From: Brienomyrus brachyistius | Taxonomy: Eukaryota; Chordata; Actinopteri; Osteoglossiformes; Mormyridae | Direction: 5' to 3' | DNA: 64,000 nt | Assembly (NCBI RefSeq): GCF_023856365.1 | Contig: NW_026042403.1 | Coordinates: forward strand, 362,324-426,323 | Shown here: piece by piece, positions 1 to 10,086 of the stretch | How positions within the stretch are numbered: the stretch's first letter is position 1 | Layout of the letters: each line of letters opens with the position of its first letter | Translations under genes and position numbers: made by a program | The notes under the pieces: model-generated | Seen by the model: only the letters and a program-made list of their open reading frames with translations | The model's database searches: none | What the model was told of the DNA's origin: nothing

Positions 1-115
1 GAGGAAGTACACAGTCCAACCAGGTACTATATTGAAATGCTAACAAGTTTTTAAATATTTTTATTCAAGTGACTTTAAGTCTGGATAATGTTTTTAATGG
101 TTGGCAACTTGTGTA

Positions 116-1000
116 TTACTGTATAATTAAATAATTAAACTTCTGAAATGGCCGCTCAGTGCAGGAGGAGGCTGCAAACCTGAAGAGGCACACAACCGTA
201 TGGGTGGGGCAGGGGATCAATGGTGTGAGGTAGAGGACCAGGGCAGTGGGATTGCAGTGGCACAAGGGCAACCGTGTGGTCATCATGGGCTCCTCCAATG
301 GCAGCTTCAGGTAAGTCGCTCTGGTAAACCCCGTTAGACTCCAGTGAAGTGAGTGAGGCTGCAGCGCAACACTGGAGGGGACACATGTGGGCTCAGGGGC
401 CCACGTGACTGTAGCAGAGGAAGGGATCTCTAGCTGATGTGGAGGTACAGGCCCAGTGGCAGTAAGGGGTGGGCAGTCAGCTGCAGAGGCTGCGGGGCCA
501 GCGGCCCCACTGTACACATGGACCGCAGGGAATCTCAGCATGTTGTGCCCAAAGTCCAGCACACATGCCGTGCTCCGGGGGAAATTCAGGCCCAGGATGG
601 AGGGATCGAGCATGTCAGCCATCCACATAGTTACTATTCACAACTAAACCCCCCATGTCAAAAGGGAACAACCCCGTCCCTCTTAAAGGGGCCAGGTCAC
701 CAGTCATTGTTCTCACCTGCACCAATGTCAGTTCTAGACAGTGTCTGGTCTCACCAGGGTTGCAGTGGAACCTGTATGGACTAGGGCAGTACATGCGACT
801 CACATCACTATGGTGGGTATGTGACAGAAGTTGCCTCTGTGAGTCCAATCCGTAGTCACCACCTCTGCAGCAGGTGGCAGCAGGGCCACCTCCCCGGTGT
901 CACCAAGGAAGTTCCGGAAATTAACCTTGTTGGCCCACATCTTCCCGGCTATGCGTGCCCTTGGCGGAACCCTGGGTGGCGGTGAACTTGGGACACTGTC
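116..1000 (-). pseudogene. Decayed Ty3/gypsy-like Pol fragment, protease end (unit 1)
   Basis: On the minus strand, a reading frame starting at 628 opens with MWMADMLDPSILGLNFPRST followed by a VLDFG-x4-LRFP stretch. This resembles the segment just after the aspartic protease active site in fish gypsy-type retrotransposons (a W-x-AD-x-x-DP-x-ILGL-x-F pattern). The rest of the frame is proline/threonine-rich and upstream frames are broken by stops, so only a fragment survives. No terminal repeats were recognised. It could instead be a chance ORF of 170 codons, but the motif and the frame conservation in four copies favour a retroelement relic. Confidence 0.5.
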
Positions 1001-1605
1001 TGAGGATTGAGGGGTGGGGGGGGGTGCTGCTGCCTGTCAGCCTACAGGCAGTCTGCATCCAGGAAGTAAACCTGAGGGCCTGGGTCCTCCAAGCCCTTTG
1101 GCGTTTACAGCTTGGTTGATTTCTCCCGCCTCGTTCCCCGCCACCTCGCTGCCCACAATTTCTCTCTCCAAAGCCAGTTCCAGGGCCTCGTCTAGGGACG
1201 CAGAGGGGTTGACTGTGTCTGAATGTGAGCTATCTGGGGTTAAGTGTCTAGATAAACTGATCCCTGGCCAGTTCACTCTGTACTGATAGAGCCATGTGAG
1301 CACAGACACGCCTACACAACCCCTTGATATCATTAAGCAGGATGCAGAGAGACTCATTTGACTCAATCCCTGCACCTATTGTTTAACTGAGAGGGCAGAA
1401 GTCCTCACACTGCCCACAGCGATTCTGCAGGGTACTGACCAGTGTCTCATCCAGGGGCTCAAGCAACCAGCAGTGTACACCTCAGAAAAGCATGTGTGAC
1501 AACCCTGAGGACCTGCTTGCATACCACAATGGTATCCCATCTCCCCTTGCTCTTTGAAGGGGTACAACCCATCCAGTATAGTTATCACTGGGCTATCACA
1601 ATGTC
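1001..1605. other. No gene recognised; possible continuation of retroelement relic
   Basis: Contains a G-run (1015-1023) and short open frames on both strands with no family match. The minus frame at 1375-1037 is acidic and alanine-rich and might be degraded Gag/Pol sequence upstream of the protease fragment, but no diagnostic motif is visible. Equivalent stretches lie at 17640-18198, 37290-37895 and 63080-63687; the unit 2 copy has lost 46 bp here. Confidence 0.5.
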
Positions 1606-1725
1606 ATCACAATACTAAAGACTGAAACAAAGCCGTGAGGTCAGACCCTCTGTATACAGCACACAGTCTCACCCTCACATCCTGTATGACCACATTTCTG
1701 CTGTTCACATGGCAATTCTCCAGCT
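1606..1725 (+). repeat. Receptor-family intron-1 remnant, copy A (unit 1)
   Basis: This 120-bp segment contains gaggtcagaccctctgtat, agcacacag and ctcacatcctgtatga. It is clearly related to 9541-9655 (plus) and, inverted, to 11225-11335. In the inverted copy it directly follows a leader exon and donor site, so I infer that it is the start of intron 1 of the Ig-receptor family. No leader exon is visible just upstream here. Confidence 0.6.
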
Positions 1726-2439
1726 TCCTTTGCCCTACAATGGACTGACGACCTGTTGAAGGTCTACCTCACTTTACACTTTGCCCATGTCTTGTGTGTA
1801 TACCCTGTCCGATCCTAACGTGTATTTAGTGTGTGTAAATCTCTCACTGCATCTGCATTTCGCAGTTCAGCTTCTGACAACATTGTGTTTCCCATCTGTG
1901 TATTTGGGTTCGGTGCTTGTTGGGTGCCTGTCGTGGTCCTTCTATTTACAATTGTACGCAGGGCATGCTGGGATATGCGCCCCGCCGGTGTTACACTAGT
2001 ATAAAAAAGGAATCTGGTCGAGTTTGTTCATTGACCAAATTTTGTTTTTGCGAACCAAATTGTTTGTAGGCCAAAGCATTTGTGAATTGCAAGCACTACT
2101 GTACTAATGATAAATTGGTATGAAAAAATGGAGACAATTTCTGAGACACCAGAGCGATCCGTGTACTGTAATATTTATCTTATCAATAACACAGTAAAAA
2201 TACACATTAGCGCCAATTCATCTTCTTTATTCATCATGAATATTTTAATTCATTAATGCAGGAGTCTGTGATAAATCGCTATCAGCATTTGGTTTATAAT
2301 GGCCAATTAATGATAACTAAAAAGAAACAGAGAGACTAAAGACACAACTTTCAACCATGATATGAGTGCTGTTGCTGCATAATTTGTCCACCAGGGGTCA
2401 CAGCGCAACCCCCATCTCGGCAAGATGGATGACTTGAAA
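1726..2439. other. No feature recognised (A+T-rich spacer)
   Basis: No exon, transposase or RNA gene was recognised. The 72-codon plus frame at 1781-1999 has no family features and is probably fortuitous. Equivalents are 18319-19033 and 38016-38730. Confidence 0.5.
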
Positions 2440-3645
2440 TATGTTTCTATATCAAGTTGAATTATTTTTATTTCTATAGCACATTTAAAAACAATCTATG
2501 TTGTGCCAAAGTGCTGTAGGTCAAAATAATATAAATATATAGTAAAAGTAGAGACATTGGCCAATGTTACACAATGTTACACAAAAAATAATCAGAATCA
2601 GACTGTGGTTTATTGCCAAGTAGGTTGACCCTACAAGGAATTCTTTTTGGTATAATGGTGCTCCATGGAAAAACAAGACTAAGCAACAACCAAGTTCAAA
2701 AAACAGTGCAAAAGTTATACAATAATCTAGTAATAAATATAAAATCACTATAAATGTTAAATACATGATGTGCAAAGCAGAATAGTCAGATTAAATAGAT
2801 AAATAAAATGTGTTCCTGTGTGTGCAGGGTCAGTACAGAGATGCATCTAATAAGAAGCGGTGTAAGGCTGAATTAGCTCCGAGACGGACTGGGGACCTAT
2901 GCCATGTATCGCCTTAGAAAGAAATAAGAAATCTTTAAACTGTATTCTCAGAAATTCTCAAAACTTAACAGGTAGCCAATGCAATGTAGCCAACACAGGG
3001 GAAATTTGGTGTCTAATTTTTGTTGAGAGCCTGGTAGCACCGTTTTGAACAAGGTGTAGTCAGAATAAAGATGCTTCTGGTAAACCTGGGTACAGAGAAC
3101 GGCAGTAACCCAATCAGGATAAAAGCAGGAGTAACTCTCCAGGTCTTTGGCTGAAAGGTGTGGTTTAAGCCAGGCTATTGAACTCAGCTGACAGAAACAC
3201 CCCTTCACAACAGCATTTATTTGTTTATCAAACTCAGTGATGAATCAAAGATGACACCAAGATTTTTATTATGTGACTGGAGGTTTTCTGAATGAGGCCC
3301 TAATTGTTCTCTGAGATCATGAACAGTGACCAAAACTCATTACCTCTGTCTTGTTTTCATTAATCTGGACGAAAGTCATTGCTGTCCTGTTCTTAATATC
3401 CTCCAGACAGTTAGAAAGGGCCACCAGAGAGCAGCAGTCACCAGGTTTTAATGGCAGATATGGCTGCGTATCACCAGCATAGCAATGATATTTTACATAA
3501 TAACGTTCACAAATAGAGCGCAAAGGAAACATGTATAGAGGGAATATGAGAGGGCCTGTATCACAGGACTGGATATGTTTACAAGTAAGGCCATAGTACT
3601 TAAGGGGTGTGGCCATCCCACACAGTGACAAGCCCATTCATTCAC
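2440..3645 (-). pseudogene. L2-like LINE reverse-transcriptase 3' fragment (unit 1)
   Basis: Minus strand. The frame 3637-3317 reads like the centre and palm of an L2-clade reverse transcriptase: a GPLIFPLYMFPLRSI segment, then KYHCYAGDTQPYLPLKP, where the usual YADD catalytic box has become YAGD, then NCLEDIKNRTAM and INENKTEVMSFG. The next frame (3208-2948) gives the C-terminal thumb region (KGCFCQLSSIAWLKPHLS). The remaining sequence to about 2440 is 3' tail. Frameshifts separate the pieces, and the 5' half, including the endonuclease, is absent, as expected for a 5'-truncated dead copy. Confidence 0.8.
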
Positions 3646-3938
3646 CTCATCTAGGCCTTTTACTAGGGATTTAAGGTCCTGGTTTTCCTCTCAGACCCTA
3701 GAACACACTGCCAGGCTCAGATTCCCGATCCCACATCCTGCTGAAGCCCTTCCCAAGATCAGACACTAGTTTTGTTTTCCTTGTTCTTATAGTAAAATGA
3801 TGGTCTTTGACTTTTATACATCATCACTGTTCTGTTAATTACACATGACCTAATCTAAGTATTACACAAACCAAGCATAATTACTTAGAGATGTCATAAG
3901 ATGGAAAATCCTTATTCAGTTAATTATTTTCCCCACAG
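3646..3938. other. Spacer/intron upstream of Ig exon 1
   Basis: Contains the pre-insertion form of the LINE target site, cctcatctaggccttttact, at 3646-3665, then A+T-rich sequence ending in a pyrimidine tract and cag at 3936-3938. No gene seen. Counterparts are 20240-20532 and 45657-45933. Confidence 0.6.
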
Positions 3939-4252
3939 GTGCTGACAGTGTGTCTACAGTGAAATGGGCCTGTGTACAGAGAGGATGATCTGTAACAATC
4001 CCATGTTCCTATGGTGACAGATATAAAACTCATGTGAAATACTGGTGCAGAGGGTATAATGTGAGGTCATGTACTCCCATAGTACACACTGACTCTCCAC
4101 AGGAGGGTAAAGTGTGAGTCAGAGATGATCCTGACCAGCGAGTCTTCACTGTGACCATCAACAATCTGACAGCTGAGGACTCCGATCGGTACTGGTGTGG
4201 TGTGAAGATCAGTGGAGCCTTTCTGATCAGGTTAATCTGTCAGTCACTGATG
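3939..4252 (+). pseudogene. Broken Ig V-type exon 1 of a pIgR-like/CMRF35-like receptor (unit 1)
   Basis: Runs from a good acceptor (ttttccccacag/g) to a donor (gatg/gtaag), both phase 1. The frame reads ADSVSTVKWACVQRG, stop, SVTIPCSYGDRYKTHVKYWC, then RGYNVRSCTP, and ends DQRVFTVTINNLTAEDSDRY followed by WCGVKISG. This is the fish pIgR-like/CMRF35-like D1 pattern with both canonical Ig cysteines, the KYWC motif and a D-x-D-x-Y-x-C end. It is disabled by TGA after QRG, by a second TGA in KV-stop-VRDD, and by a frameshift just before the QVNLSVTD end. In working relatives this domain lies outside the cell on leukocyte membranes and precedes a second V domain and a transmembrane exon. Confidence 0.85.
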
Positions 4253-4605
4253 GTAAGATGTCTGTACTGCAGACTGTAGCCAATGAGATGCACAGTATGT
4301 AACATGTCACTGAGTCAAAAAGGAAGGACCTTAACACAAACACTGATGAAAAAAATGTTTTAATGTTTTAAAAATCTGCATTTTAATTTAATTCAATATG
4401 ATAAACGAGACTTGGAAGAAGTAACAGTGTCAGCTAAATCGGGCGACTTCATGAGGTTAAATATGATAAGCAATATGTTAAAAAATGTCAGTTTATTGGC
4501 CAAACATTTACATACAGTATGTATGTTGTAATGGGCTGATATTCATAAACATTTCATTGCTGTGGAAATCGTTGAGTGTTTTACCTGTGTGTTGAAGTCC
4601 TCCAG
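4253..4605. other. Intron-like spacer between the two Ig exons
   Basis: A+T-rich, with a donor at its left end and a pyrimidine stretch plus ag at its right end (gaagtcctccag). No other element recognised. Counterparts are 20847-21199 and 47146-47496. Confidence 0.65.
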
Positions 4606-4886
4606 GGCTGTCAGTGGACAAACAGGAGGTGACGGGTGTGGATGGAGACAGTGTCAGTGTTACTATGGAAACAACAAAAGACAAAGGATGTGGTGTAAGA
4701 TTGGGGGCTCCTGTGCATCAGAGAGATCAGTGAGTTTGCATGGGAGGCCTGTCCTGATCAGGGATGACACAGAAAATAAAACCTTCATTGTGACAATGAG
4801 TGGGCTGGAGAGGAAGGACACTGGCTGGTATTGGTGGCTGGTTGTGGAATCCTGCAGATTCCAGTTCATATTACTGTTAAACATAA
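4606..4886 (+). pseudogene. Broken Ig V-type exon 2 of the same receptor (unit 1)
   Basis: Follows acceptor gtcctccag/gg. In phase 1 it begins GLSVDKQEVTGVDGDSVSV, then shifts frame at a small deletion that removes the expected strand-B cysteine. It continues YYGNNKRQRMWCKIGGSCAS, ERSVSLHGRPVLIRDDTENK and MSGLERKDTGWYW, and shifts again to ILQIPVHITVKHK before a donor-like gtaatt. This is the fish pIgR-like D2 pattern (MWCKIGGSC, LERKDTGWYW, QIPVHITV). The usual cysteine after WYW is lost at the second shift. Two frameshifts make it non-coding. Confidence 0.83.
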
Positions 4887-5058
4887 GTAATTGATTTAAA
4901 TCTGCCTGTGAATTATTTATGCTTGAATATAAATAGATACATACTAATCAACCCAGCAGTTTCACTCACGAAGGGGTTTGTGCTTCTTTGTGGGGATAAT
5001 CCCCTATTTATCAGCTGTTGTGAAACAGAGTTATTTATTGGGATTATTGTTTCAATGA

Positions 5059-5236
5059 TAGTGGCACGGTGGTCCAGTAGGCGGCGCTGTTGCTTCACGC
5101 CTCCATGTTTAGGGGTTTGAATCTGGCTTCTGCTCTGTCTGTGTGGAGTCTGCATGTTCTCCACATGCTGTGTGGGTTTCCTCCAACAATCCAAAAACGC
5201 ACAGTCAGGCTAATTGGTGTCTTTAATATTGAATGT
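5059..5236 (+). mobile_element. SINE-like repeat, 5' half, plus strand (unit 1)
   Basis: Begins gtggcacggtggtccagtag and continues with tctgtgtggagtctgcatgt, ctccacatgctgtgtgggtt and an aatccaaaaacgc segment followed by ggctaattggtg. This is the layout of tRNA-type fish SINEs of the DANA/Mermaid kind. The 3' end is missing and the sequence is diverged. Confidence 0.6.
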
Positions 5237-5494
5237 GTGTCTTCTAGTTTATGATCAGTCTGTAATATGACAAAAATCACAGCATTTTCCACAGACATAC
5301 AGCCAGTCACTTGTTATGTATACAAATCCAGACAAATCCATGTAGCTTGCAACATAATTCAGGCATTTTTTCATCTTTGTGAGGATGAATTGTTACTAAT
5401 GGTGTGCAGACTGACTAACATGTCTGTAGGTGGTTTTTCATTGCAGCGTAGACCAGTGTTACAATTGTACTCTGTAATATCTGTTCCAGTGCTG

Positions 5495-5802
5495 CATCCA
5501 TCCATTGTCTGAAACTGCTTGTCTAATTCAGGGTCCCTATGGGCGCAAGGCAGGGAACGTCCCATGACAGGGTGCCAACCAATTGCAGGACACGCTCACA
5601 CTCCATTCCCTCGCACAAGCACACCTACCGGCAATTTGACAACTCCAATTAGCCTCAGCATGTTTTTGGACTGTGGGGGGAAATCAGAGTCCCTGGAAGG
5701 AACCCCACAATGACACAGGGGGAGCATGCAAACTCCATACACACGGAACTCCAGCGAAGACTTGAGTACACGTGCCAGAGGAGTGAGGCGACAGTGCAAA
5801 CC
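5495..5802 (-). mobile_element. SINE, minus strand, head deleted (unit 1)
   Basis: Read on the minus strand it has ggagtttgcatgctccccct, a cagtccaaaaacatg box, ggctaattggag, a cgcccatagggaccctg segment and the tail caatggatggatgc. The conserved head (cagggtggcatggtggtgca on this strand, present in unit 3) is cut off at 5802, where an unrelated 537 bp begin. The 64- to 104-codon frames across it are fortuitous. Confidence 0.7.
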
Positions 5803-6339
5803 CTGCTTTTTATTAACTATCCTTTCTCCTGTTTCCACTGCTCTCCTTTTCTCTGCACATGATGAAGAAGGAGGGGATAATGAAAAACGGAGGTAAGCAT
5901 TCAGCAGCATTTACAGTAGTGTGGGGGTCCAGCTAGCAGCATTTACCTGATCACACAGTAATGGGAAACTGTCATTTTAATTTTAAGAGAAAAAAATATT
6001 TTTTATTTGATTTTCTTAATAATAAACTTGAGATCCCATCCCATCCAGGGTGAGCCCTTGCCTTCTGCCCTGTGCTGCTGGGGAATGACTGCAGGCCTGT
6101 TTTTACAAAATAGTGTAACATGTTGTGTGATAATCTCTAGCTATTTTCATGCTCTTTGTTAATGTCTCCTGTTCCTCACATGTGTCCTGTGTAATAGTAC
6201 CGATGTGGCTGTACCGTGTTTCTATAAAGCATGTAAGACTTTACTGTTCACATCCACCCTCTTATTCAGCTCTTTGGTCCAGCTGGCTCTGTATGTAGGA
6301 CTGAGCTGATCGGTGCTGCTGTCGATTATCAAGGTGGTT
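5803..6339. other. Unit 1/2-specific 537-bp segment
   Basis: Replaces the SINE head and about 190 bp of intron found in unit 3. It includes gatgaagaaggaggggataa before a donor-like gaggtaag (about 5890), and a cccatccagggtgagccctt stretch at 6040-6065 resembling a SINE tail. No confident exon. The unit 2 copy is 22397-22933. Confidence 0.55.
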
Positions 6340-6434
6340 TTACTTCAGTCAGAACAGATTCACTGTTTTGTTCTTCAGGTTTAAATGTGATATGTGTGAC
6401 TGACAGACACACTGGTGTATTATATGTCTCACAG

Positions 6435-6636
6435 GTGGGAGCAGGTTCTGGATGCTGTACTGAAAGCTGGGACTGGTGTGTTTTACCTGATTTGCACCAT
6501 CATCACCATTCAGCTGCACTGGACCTCCTGTAGAAAGCGGGAACCAATCAGAGAGAAGCAGAGGGTCTCCCTGGATCAGAGGAAGCTGGCAGAGGAGATG
6601 ACCTTCGTGGAGCAGAATGAGTCAGACGAGCTGTAA
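6435..6636 (+). CDS. Transmembrane plus cytoplasmic-tail exon of the receptor family (unit 1)
   Basis: After the acceptor tatgtctcacag/g the frame reads WEQVLDAVLKAGTG, then a hydrophobic stretch VFYLICTIITIQLHW of membrane-spanning character, a positive stop-transfer WTSCRKREPIREKQR, and an acidic end EEMTFVEQNESDEL before TAA at 6634. A polyadenylation signal AATAAA follows directly (6637-6642), so this looks like a terminal exon. The tail has no tyrosine, so no ITIM or ITAM. It lies downstream of the Ig exons in the same orientation, which suggests the same gene, but its start phase does not match the phase-1 Ig exons. I do not recognise the exact family. Confidence 0.55.
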
Positions 6637-6884
6637 AATAAACGGTTATGCTAACTGCAGTGAAGCCTCTCTCACTCGGCCCTGCTCAGTCTGTACAGTC
6701 ATAGCATGAGAGTCAGTTAAACACAGAGGGGATGATTATCTGCTGGCAACCTGTACAACCACGTATTGGCCACTTATTCACAAGTGCTTTGCTGCCACCT
6801 GCTGGTTAATGTTTAATAATCGTTATCTTGTGAAGGTAAGACTGGTTTTTATTAAATTGTCTCTTGATTCTGAAAAAATATGGT

Positions 6885-7660
6885 ACTATGCAAAAGTCTT
6901 GGGCCATCAAAGAAAACGTTTAATGCTATTTAATTGGGTTGTGTATATTTGCTCAGAACAAAAACACAATTATCATAAAAATATATGCAAATTAAAAGTG
7001 ACACAATAAAAACTAACAAGAATTTCTTCTTTTCTCCATAAAGTTACTGATGCCTTGTTGGATCGCTAGATGAACCACGCTTTGGATCCTAAACCTCTCC
7101 TCAGGGGCACCCCAGCCATTCCATGTATTTGTTAAATTCTGCCACCAGCTCACTTAATTAATTAATTTAATTAAACAAATGTGTCATGCCCGGCTCGTCC
7201 GCTCCTCCTGTGTGCCACGCCCCCTGATTACCCACGTGTTTTCTCCCGATTGTACCCAGCTGTATCTAGTTAATTTGCTCAGTCCTGTGTATTTCAGTCC
7301 GTGTCTTACCCGAGTCCTTTGTCCGTCATTGATGTCAGTTGATGTTCGTGCCCTCGTCCCTGAGATTAAACCCCTCGTTTGCCCTGATTCTCGGCTGTCT
7401 GCCTGCTTCTTACCCGCCTGCCCGCGATCGCTGCCGTCTCCCGTGACAAAATGTTAATGATGCATTGATTAGCCATAGGAGTTGTGTTATAAAAAGATAT
7501 AGGTCTATTGGATGGTTGGTGCAAATGTTTTACTAACTTTAGAAGAGATTTTGAAATGACTGGGCTGCCACACTTTGACGGACAAAATATTATAATTCTA
7601 GACCAAGATGAAGATCATTTGAACATCATTTTCTTCGACAGCCCAAGACTTTTGTACAGT
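6885..7660. mobile_element. Non-autonomous DNA-transposon remnant with inverted ends (unit 1)
   Basis: The left end actatgcaaaagtcttgggc (6885) and the right end cagcccaagacttttgtaca (7639-7660) are imperfect inverted repeats of about 20 bp. Such ends are common in fish Tc1/mariner-like elements. The interior has no transposase frame and contains a solo LTR at 7182-7448; without the LTR the element is about 0.5 kb. Confidence 0.5.
7182..7448 (+). mobile_element. Solo LTR, 267 bp (unit 1)
   Basis: Starts TGTCATGCCCGGC and ends CCCGTGACA, so TG...CA ends with TGTCA/TGACA symmetry. It is flanked on both sides by the perfect 5-bp repeat aaatg (7177-7181 and 7449-7453). The interior is C/T-rich and has no coding frame. 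These are the marks of a solo LTR of a gypsy- or copia-type retrotransposon left by LTR-LTR recombination. The orientation is a guess. Confidence 0.72.
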
Positions 7661-7752
7661 TTTGTATGTGTCTTTTATACTGGTCATAATTTGTTTAAAT
7701 ACATGATTAATAAATTGATACTTTACAAAACATTTCATATTTTTCTGAAATT

Positions 7753-8074
7753 GGTAATTATTAAAAATGAATTTCACAAACTTAAATGGTTTGGCTGCGA
7801 TGGGCTGGCCCCCCATCCAGGGTTGTTCCCGTGCCCATTGCTTCCGGGATAGGCTCCGGACCCCCCACGACCCAGTAGGATAAGCGGTTTGGAAAATGGA
7901 TGGATGGATGGATGGTAATTATTAAAAATGAATTTCACAAACTTAAATGGTTTGGCTGCGATGGGCTGGCCCCCCATCCAGGTTTGTTCCCGTGCCCATT
8001 GCTTCCGGGATAGGCTCCGGACCCCCCACGACCCAGTAGGATAAGCGGTTTGGAAAATGGATGGATGGATGGAG
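7753..8074 (+). repeat. 161-bp tandem duplication carrying a SINE 3' end (unit 1)
   Basis: The segment ggtaattattaaaaatgaat to gatggatggatgg occurs twice (7753-7913 and 7914-8074). Each copy contains a SINE tail: ggctgcgatgggctggcccc, gggataggctccgg, cccagtaggataagcgg and the tail gaaaatggatggatgg. The two copies differ by one base in ccaggg/tttgttcc. Confidence 0.75.
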
Positions 8075-8154
8075 GGATAAATGGTTTGGAGTTTTTAGGT
8101 CACCCCTCCTCGTCAGAGCCCACCAATCAGGGACTCTTTAAAAGAGTGATGTAA

Positions 8155-8410
8155 TCGGGAACGCCCACTTTTCAATCTGCAGTACAAATACACCAGCTAA
8201 CAACAGCCTGTGAATGTCAGTTAAGGAGGAAACAGTACCACATACATATTGGCCAACATCAAATGAAAATGTAACACACGAAAACAGGACTGCCCACTTA
8301 TCACTCTGCGTAAAATCACACCAGCTTGTCTGAGCTGACAGCAGCCTCACATATCAGCTAAGGAGGAAGACGGCATATCAAAAGTAAAAAGAAAGACACC
8401 ATCAAATGAA
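8155..8410 (+). promoter_or_regulatory. Duplicated promoter/5'UTR-like block of the receptor family (unit 1)
   Basis: Two diverged repeats about 129 bp apart share gcccactt (8163 and 8292), acaccagct, cagcctgtgaatgtcagttaaggaggaa or cagcctcacatatcagctaaggaggaag, and catcaaatgaaaat. Just upstream is cccaccaatcagggactctttaaaag, a CCAAT box and a TATA-like TTTAAAAG. I infer a decayed promoter plus 5'UTR of an Ig-receptor gene; the ATG expected after aggaggaag is absent (gacggc). Unit 1 alone lacks 10 bp (cttgtctctg) in the first repeat. Confidence 0.45.
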
Positions 8411-9540
8411 AATATCCCTGTGTGATCTATTGGTTTCTGCTTTCACTCCCATTAAATGACAGTAAGTCTAGTTGGTGTCCGTGGTACTGAAAACCTGGAT
8501 CAGTAAATTCCAAATGAAACTTCTTTACCTGATTTAACTGTAACTCACTTATTTTGTTGGCAATGATGCTTTGTTGAGTCTAGAAAGGCGCAAAGTGGGT
8601 TTCAGATAAATTAAATGAAGTAGTTTTGCTTAAAAACCAAAAAGCTTTGAACAATCAGTTCAGCTTTGGACTGTAGTGCTTCACAAAAGTAAAATCCATC
8701 CAGTTAAATCTCTTTATCCCCAAGTCAAGAAGATATCAAATGCAGAAGCACATTGTGGGAGATACAAGGTGCAGACACATTAAAAGCACTTTTTTTGTGT
8801 GAACATTATAAAACAGATTGATACACATTAAGCAGTTTGTAACTTTACATCCAGACCTACATCAGTCAGAAAAAGCAGGCGATGACCATCCCATCCAGCA
8901 GCTTCATCTCTGATTGTACAGAATCCCATGTCAGCGTAACTTCTGAAGTCATGACTAAACTAATTTCCAGCTCTGCCTTCAGTTTCATCTGTTAAATTAA
9001 ATTAGGAACTAAACTAAACTAGGAGGGAAATATAGTCAAGCTACTTAAGTAGCCGAATTTTGTGTATCCACTAGAGGGCAGCCACACATAGATTCCCTTA
9101 TGAATGGTTCTGATGCTTCCGGAAAGCACTGCACAGACACCCAGGTATGCCAGTGAGGAACGGATAAAGAGCAGACGGATCCAAATACTAGCTGTAATAT
9201 ATAGTATTTTCAATGAATTTAAACAAATTAATATAACAGTGTCAGAGTGTCAGATCCATGTGACTTTTTATGATTGAAGAACTTTGAAAGCCTGAATATA
9301 ACTGAGGAGGCCCACGGACCCCATTATGTGTGAAACATCATTGTGGTGCTGAGAGAAACACAGGACTGCTGATAAGACCCAGATGAAGTGAATTACCTGA
9401 CTTTGCCCCCACCCATCCCCCCCCCCCAGGATACCCCCACCCCTGTCATACAGACACCTTCCTAACGGACCTCATGATTTGTGCTGATCCACACATATGA
9501 AAAGGACCTACTGCAGTGACATTTTAAAACTGTATAAAAC
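8411..9540. other. No gene recognised
   Basis: Intergenic or intronic A+T-rich sequence with a C-run at 9419-9428. No family recognised; the minus frame 9213-9019 is short and featureless. Counterparts are 25015-26144 and 50825-51954. Confidence 0.55.
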
Positions 9541-9655
9541 ATAATAAAGACTGAAATAAAGGCCTGAGGTCAGACCCTCTGTATGTAGCACACAGTGTTT
9601 CTGCAGAGTCTCACACTCACATCCTGTATGACGACTTTTCTGCTTTTCAGAATAA
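9541..9655 (+). repeat. Receptor-family intron-1 remnant, copy B (unit 1)
   Basis: Closely related to 1606-1725 but with an extra tgtttctgcagag. It ends cttttctgcttttcag, which could serve as an acceptor. No Ig exon follows. Confidence 0.55.
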
Positions 9656-10086
9656 GTCTGATTTCACTGCTCTTTGCTCATTTGCAATATGAGGAAGTAA
9701 CAGTTTAGAAAAGAACTAGACTTATTTGATTAATTTGTTTGTAGTTTAAATTCTGTGAGCATGAATGATTCACTGTGAAGACCAGCTATCAATAATTTTG
9801 CTATGAAATCATGTTTCTAAAATGATAAGATTCTAGATGAAATCAAAATATTTATTCCTGGTAAGAGCACGACAACAGCAGCATCAAACTGTTTTCCTTT
9901 TTACAGACAAGAAATAGACAGGAAATGCATCAGTGCACAAACAGTTTATGAAAATCAAAGATAGATGGATGATTTTTAAACATTTAAAACCCACAAAAAG
10001 GGAGGCAGTGAGGTTAAGGAGAGTCAGGAAGTCAGTGTCAGTCTCCACAGATCTGAGGTCAGCGATACACACATAAGGCTCCTCTG

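Noticed and set aside
116..628. 170-codon minus-strand ORF as a genuine host gene
   Set aside because: Only its first 45 codons resemble a family (retroelement protease end); the rest is low-complexity, has no start context, and decays differently in unit 4.
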